Made by a program: the position numbers and the translations under genes | Assembly (NCBI GenBank): GCA_026388545.1 | Contig: JAPLJS010000077.1 | Span: 1 to 54,752, forward strand | From: Deltaproteobacteria bacterium | GTDB lineage: Bacteria; Desulfobacterota; Syntrophia; Syntrophales; UBA2185 | DNA: 54,752 nt | Direction of reading: 5' to 3' | Notes under the pieces: model-generated | The model's input: the letters and a program-made list of their open reading frames with translations, nothing else | Databases searched by the model: none | Told to the model about the DNA's origin: nothing | Shown: in pieces, positions 51,899 to 54,752 of the stretch | How the letters are laid out: each line of letters opens with the position of its first letter | How positions within the stretch are numbered: position 1 is the stretch's first letter

Positions 51899-52606
51899 AT
51901 GGAAAATTTCATTGACGGCCTGTCTGTTTATCTGCACGGGTCTTTCATCTTAGCTTACTTAGCCGCCTACCTGGGAGGCGTTTTCGTCAGTTTTACTCCC
52001 TGTATTTACCCGGTTATACCCATCACGCTTGCCTTTATCGGCGCCCACGGCAGCGGTTCTAAGGTGAAAGGGTTTGTCCTCTCAATTGTCTACGTTCTTG
52101 GCATGTCCTTAACCTATACAGCTTTAGGCGCCGTTGCCGCCTTAACTGGCAAATTATTCGGACAGATCCAGACAAACCCCTGGACATATTTTATTGTTGC
52201 CAATATATGTATCCTCATGGGATTATCCATGCTTGAAGTTTTTACGCTGCCCGTGCGCGTACCGGGCTTTGTAACGAAGGTACAATCACGGAGAAAGGGT
52301 TTGTTGGGCAGTTTTTTTATCGGCGCTGTTTCAGGACTGGTTATAGGTCCCTGTACGGCTCCTGTATTTGCGGTGCTGTTGAGCTATGTTGCAACCAGCC
52401 AGGACATAATCTTCGGAATGAGTCTGTTTTTTATTTTCGCTCTTGGAATGGGAACATTTCTTATTATACTTGGAACTTTTGCCGGCCTTTTAGCCAGTAT
52501 ACCAAAATCAGGCATGTGGATGACAAGGATTAGCCACATGTCCGGATGGATACTCCTGGCAATCGGAGAATACTTTCTCATAATGGCGGGAAGCGTATGG
52601 GTTTAG
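51899..52606 (+). CDS. CcdA/DsbD-type thiol-disulfide membrane transporter
   Basis: 235 residues, six transmembrane segments. FVSFTPCIYPVIPITLAF and GLVIGPCTAPVFAVLLSY carry the two catalytic Cys in Pro-containing contexts (PCIYP and PCTAP), as in the DsbD transmembrane domain and CcdA. It moves reducing equivalents from cytoplasmic thioredoxin outward. It pairs with the TlpA-like lipoprotein 13 bases downstream, which would be the periplasmic acceptor. Confidence 0.88.
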   Translation: MENFIDGLSVYLHGSFILAYLAAYLGGVFVSFTPCIYPVIPITLAFIGAHGSGSKVKGFVLSIVYVLGMSLTYTALGAVAALTGKLFGQIQTNPWTYFIVANICILMGLSMLEVFTLPVRVPGFVTKVQSRRKGLLGSFFIGAVSGLVIGPCTAPVFAVLLSYVATSQDIIFGMSLFFIFALGMGTFLIILGTFAGLLASIPKSGMWMTRISHMSGWILLAIGEYFLIMAGSVWV

Positions 52607-52619
52607 AGGAACTCACTTT

Positions 52620-53138
52620 ATGAATACCAGGGTCAGGTTTTTCTTGTTTGTGGTTTTGGGATTGATTATGGCTGTGCTACCTCCATTGATCTCATGCACC
52701 GAAAGCAAATCACCGGATAGGGGCAAAAGTTTCCCCGAAGCAATGGCGCCGGATTTTAATCTGAAAGATTTGTCTGATCAGAGATTCAAACTCAGTACCC
52801 ATAGGGGCAAACCGGTACTGTTGATCTTTATCACAACGTGGTGTCCCACCTGCCGTTCTGAGATGCCGCACTACAAAAGCATTTATGAAACCTACGGCCA
52901 ACGTGGCCTTGAAGTGGTGAACATCGACATTCAGGAGCCGAAAAACAGAGTGTCGCAGTTTGCGGCAAAATACCAGATTTCCTACAAAACGCTTCTCGAT
53001 GAAAATGGAGATATAGCCGGTACTTACGGCATTGTAGGCATACCGGCCATGGTCCTGATCGACAAAGACGGCAAGATAGTAAGCAGACAGTATCTCGCCA
53101 TTGACATTCTTTTGGAAACACTCTTCGGGAAAAAGTAA
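52620..53138 (+). CDS. TlpA/ResA-like thioredoxin lipoprotein
   Basis: 172 residues. Lipobox PPLISC at residues 22-27. The redoxin domain has APDFNLKDL, FITTWCPTCRSEMP with the redox-active CPTC, and GIPAMVLIDKDGKIV with the cis-Pro. This periplasmic reductase should receive electrons from the CcdA-like protein upstream. The pair fits cytochrome c maturation or envelope thiol repair. Confidence 0.88.
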   Translation: MNTRVRFFLFVVLGLIMAVLPPLISCTESKSPDRGKSFPEAMAPDFNLKDLSDQRFKLSTHRGKPVLLIFITTWCPTCRSEMPHYKSIYETYGQRGLEVVNIDIQEPKNRVSQFAAKYQISYKTLLDENGDIAGTYGIVGIPAMVLIDKDGKIVSRQYLAIDILLETLFGKK

Positions 53139-53286
53139 TTTTCTTTGGCGGCCGTTCAGATGAATATTATTTACTATCAATAGGTTGTAATATTTCTCCT
53201 TTCAGTCGAAATGACAGATTGGAAGTTTTTTAAAGCTCTCAAATGTAGGATGTACACTGATAATTACATTAAGTAAGGAGGCGTAA

Positions 53287-54204
53287 ATGGCAATACATCA
53301 ACCCATGGAAAATCTCACCATTGTAGATCTGGATCAACCGCTGGAGGGATTCTATAATTTCCTCAACAGCTGGATATATAGGAAGGATGGCCTGACTATG
53401 GCAGTGGACCCTGGTCCACGCTCCACCATCCCGGTTCTTGTGGAGGCCCTGAAGCAGCTCAACGTGGAGAAGTTGGATTATATCCTGCTGACGCATATCC
53501 ATATTGACCACGCCGGGGGCACAGGGGTTCTGGTACAGCATTTTCCGGAAGCGAAGGTCATCTGCCATCCCAAGGGCGTTCGTCACATGGTTGATCCTTC
53601 CAAGTTGTGGGAGGGCTCCCGCAAGTTCCTTGGAAAGGTTGCCGACGTGTACGGGGAAATCGCTGCCGTTCCCGAGAAGAATTTCAGCTATGCGAATCCG
53701 CTTGACACCGGGAAGGCAGTGATCAACGTGTTTGAGACGCCCGGTCACGCACTCAATCATCTATGCTATCAGATCGGGGATATATTGTTTCTCGGAGAGG
53801 TCGCAGGGATAAACTATCCGCTGGATAAGGGACTCTACCTCCGTATCGCGACTCCCCCGCCCTTTGTCTATGAGATTTACCGGAGCTCTCTGGAAAAGGT
53901 TGCGGCCTTAGATGTATCCCATGTTTGTTTCGGCCATTACGGTTACCGGGAAGACGTGAAGAACGTATTTGACACGGGTTTCGACCAGTTGGAAAACTGG
54001 ATGGCCACGGTGGAAAAGCATTATCGAGGGGGAGGCGAGTTATTGGAAGACAAAATCTATGAGGACCTGTTGAAAAACGACCGGGGGCTATCTTTGTACA
54101 GCACCTTGCCTAAAGATGTACAGTCCCGGGAAAAGATTTTTTCTCTCAATAGTATCCGGGGGATGTGGGATTACTTCAAGGAAAAGGATAAGAAACCGGC
54201 TTAA
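53287..54204 (+). CDS. Metallo-beta-lactamase-fold hydrolase
   Basis: 305 residues. Metal motif LLTHIHIDHAGGTG (HxHxDH), a further ligand in FETPGHALNHLC, and CFGHYGYREDV near the C-terminus. AAGGAGG upstream of ATG 53287 supports the start. Substrate unknown; possible hydroxyacylglutathione hydrolase-like or quinolone-signal-like enzyme. It overlaps the convergent radical-SAM gene by four bases at the stop. Confidence 0.85.
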   Translation: MAIHQPMENLTIVDLDQPLEGFYNFLNSWIYRKDGLTMAVDPGPRSTIPVLVEALKQLNVEKLDYILLTHIHIDHAGGTGVLVQHFPEAKVICHPKGVRHMVDPSKLWEGSRKFLGKVADVYGEIAAVPEKNFSYANPLDTGKAVINVFETPGHALNHLCYQIGDILFLGEVAGINYPLDKGLYLRIATPPPFVYEIYRSSLEKVAALDVSHVCFGHYGYREDVKNVFDTGFDQLENWMATVEKHYRGGGELLEDKIYEDLLKNDRGLSLYSTLPKDVQSREKIFSLNSIRGMWDYFKEKDKKPA

Positions 54205-54752
54205 ATCCACGAATCCAGCCTGTGAAGACCGGCTTCCTTTGCCGAGCGGAGAGCCGATATATACTCATTTCTCGTGATCCGGCGATTGATTGTCGTGTCC
54301 CCGAAGACCTTTCCGCAGGGATGGTACTGATCCATCACATTTACATAAGTGTCTTCCGAAATTTTATCGGCGAGAAATGTCATGACCTCCCCCGTATTTG
54401 AAACGTCGTTAGGCATGACCAAGTGGCGCACGAGCAAACCTTTTTCTGCAATACCCGATTCATCGATGAGCAGGTCGCCCACCTGGCGGTGCATCTCTTT
54501 TATGGCCGCCGTGGCAATTTTCCTGTAGTCAGGGGCCTTGCAGAATTTTTCAGACCACCTTGCTTCCCAGAACTTGAAGTCAGGCATATAGATGTCAAAG
54601 ACGTTTTCTAGAATCTTTAATGTCTCAACCTTATCGTATCCGCCTGTATTATAGACGAGGGGCACCTTGAGGCCGCGTTCGATGGCGATGAAAAGCCCCT
54701 GAAGGATTTGCGGTACCACGTGGGATGGTGTTACAAAGTTGATATTGTGACA
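54201..54752 (-). CDS. Radical-SAM protein (PflA/COG1313-like), 3' part only
   Basis: 184 codons, open to the window edge, so the 5' part with the CxxxCxxC radical-SAM cluster is outside. What is seen, CHNINFVTPSHVV, LVYNTGGYDK, DIYMPDFKFWE and VRHLVMPNDVSNTGE, is typical of the COG1313 branch of pyruvate-formate-lyase activating enzymes. These bind a 4Fe-4S cluster and SAM. Its target is unknown. Convergent with the MBL gene. Confidence 0.82.
   Translation of the reverse strand, partial: CHNINFVTPSHVVPQILQGLFIAIERGLKVPLVYNTGGYDKVETLKILENVFDIYMPDFKFWEARWSEKFCKAPDYRKIATAAIKEMHRQVGDLLIDESGIAEKGLLVRHLVMPNDVSNTGEVMTFLADKISEDTYVNVMDQYHPCGKVFGDTTINRRITRNEYISALRSAKEAGLHRLDSWI

Noticed and set aside
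1-54752. CRISPR array
   Set aside because: No regularly spaced direct repeats were found; the repeated sequences in the cassette region are attC sites with variable spacing of 0.5-1.4 kb.

Overview
The window looks like a chromosomal piece of a strictly anaerobic, Gram-negative bacterium, most likely Desulfobacterota (Syntrophales-like). That placement is inference, from a two-subunit 2-oxoacid:ferredoxin oxidoreductase, an FdhE-type formate dehydrogenase accessory protein, a FadH-like Fe-S flavoenzyme, lipoproteins and a lipopolysaccharide-type ligase. There are no rRNA genes and one tRNA, tRNA-Leu(GAG).

Region by region. 0.4-11.2 kb holds housekeeping and redox genes: a DUF475/TerC-like membrane protein, a FadH-like reductase, a metallo-beta-lactamase-fold hydrolase, a flavodoxin-fold reductase, a methyltransferase, EttA, a HAD-like protein, ThiE/ThiM, a diguanylate cyclase and a tautomerase. 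11.2-21.3 kb is envelope and secreted material: a TPR protein, a GNAT remnant, a LEA14-like lipoprotein, a caspase-like protein with a DUF1566 tail, an O-antigen ligase-like protein, a 1269-residue YD-repeat/RHS protein and a small YD-dockerin protein. 21.5-31.6 kb is devoted to glutamine and ammonium nitrogen: carA-guaA-carB-purF in one tight operon, a further class I glutamine amidotransferase, and amtB-glnK behind a good sigma-54 promoter. A chemoreceptor follows.

33.6-42.0 kb is the main accessory region: an array of at least eight cassette-like units, all on the minus strand, separated by attC-like sites with GTTRRRY/RYYYAAC-type ends and inverted arms carrying one extra base. No integron integrase gene is visible, so this is an integrase-less attC cluster (CALIN) or the distal part of a chromosomal integron. 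Cargo includes MazEF, a PD-(D/E)xK-like protein, an LspA signal peptidase, two HEPN-motif proteins, a TIR-domain protein and several exported proteins, a mix that suggests anti-phage or stress functions.

42.5-54.7 kb returns to core genes: korBA, a PanE-like reductase, a Crp/Fnr regulator, tRNA-Leu beside an integrase remnant, secG, tpiA, a gap gene broken by an internal deletion, nth, fdhE, a CcdA/TlpA pair, another metallo-beta-lactamase-fold protein and the 3' part of a radical-SAM gene cut by the window edge.

The most notable observations are the integrase-less cassette array, the broken gap gene, purF whose 3' end runs into a dispersed repeat, the integrase scar at tRNA-Leu, a likely frameshifted toxin-like tail on the RHS protein, and a leaderless lipoprotein gene. 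All calls come from reading the sequence; no database search was run.
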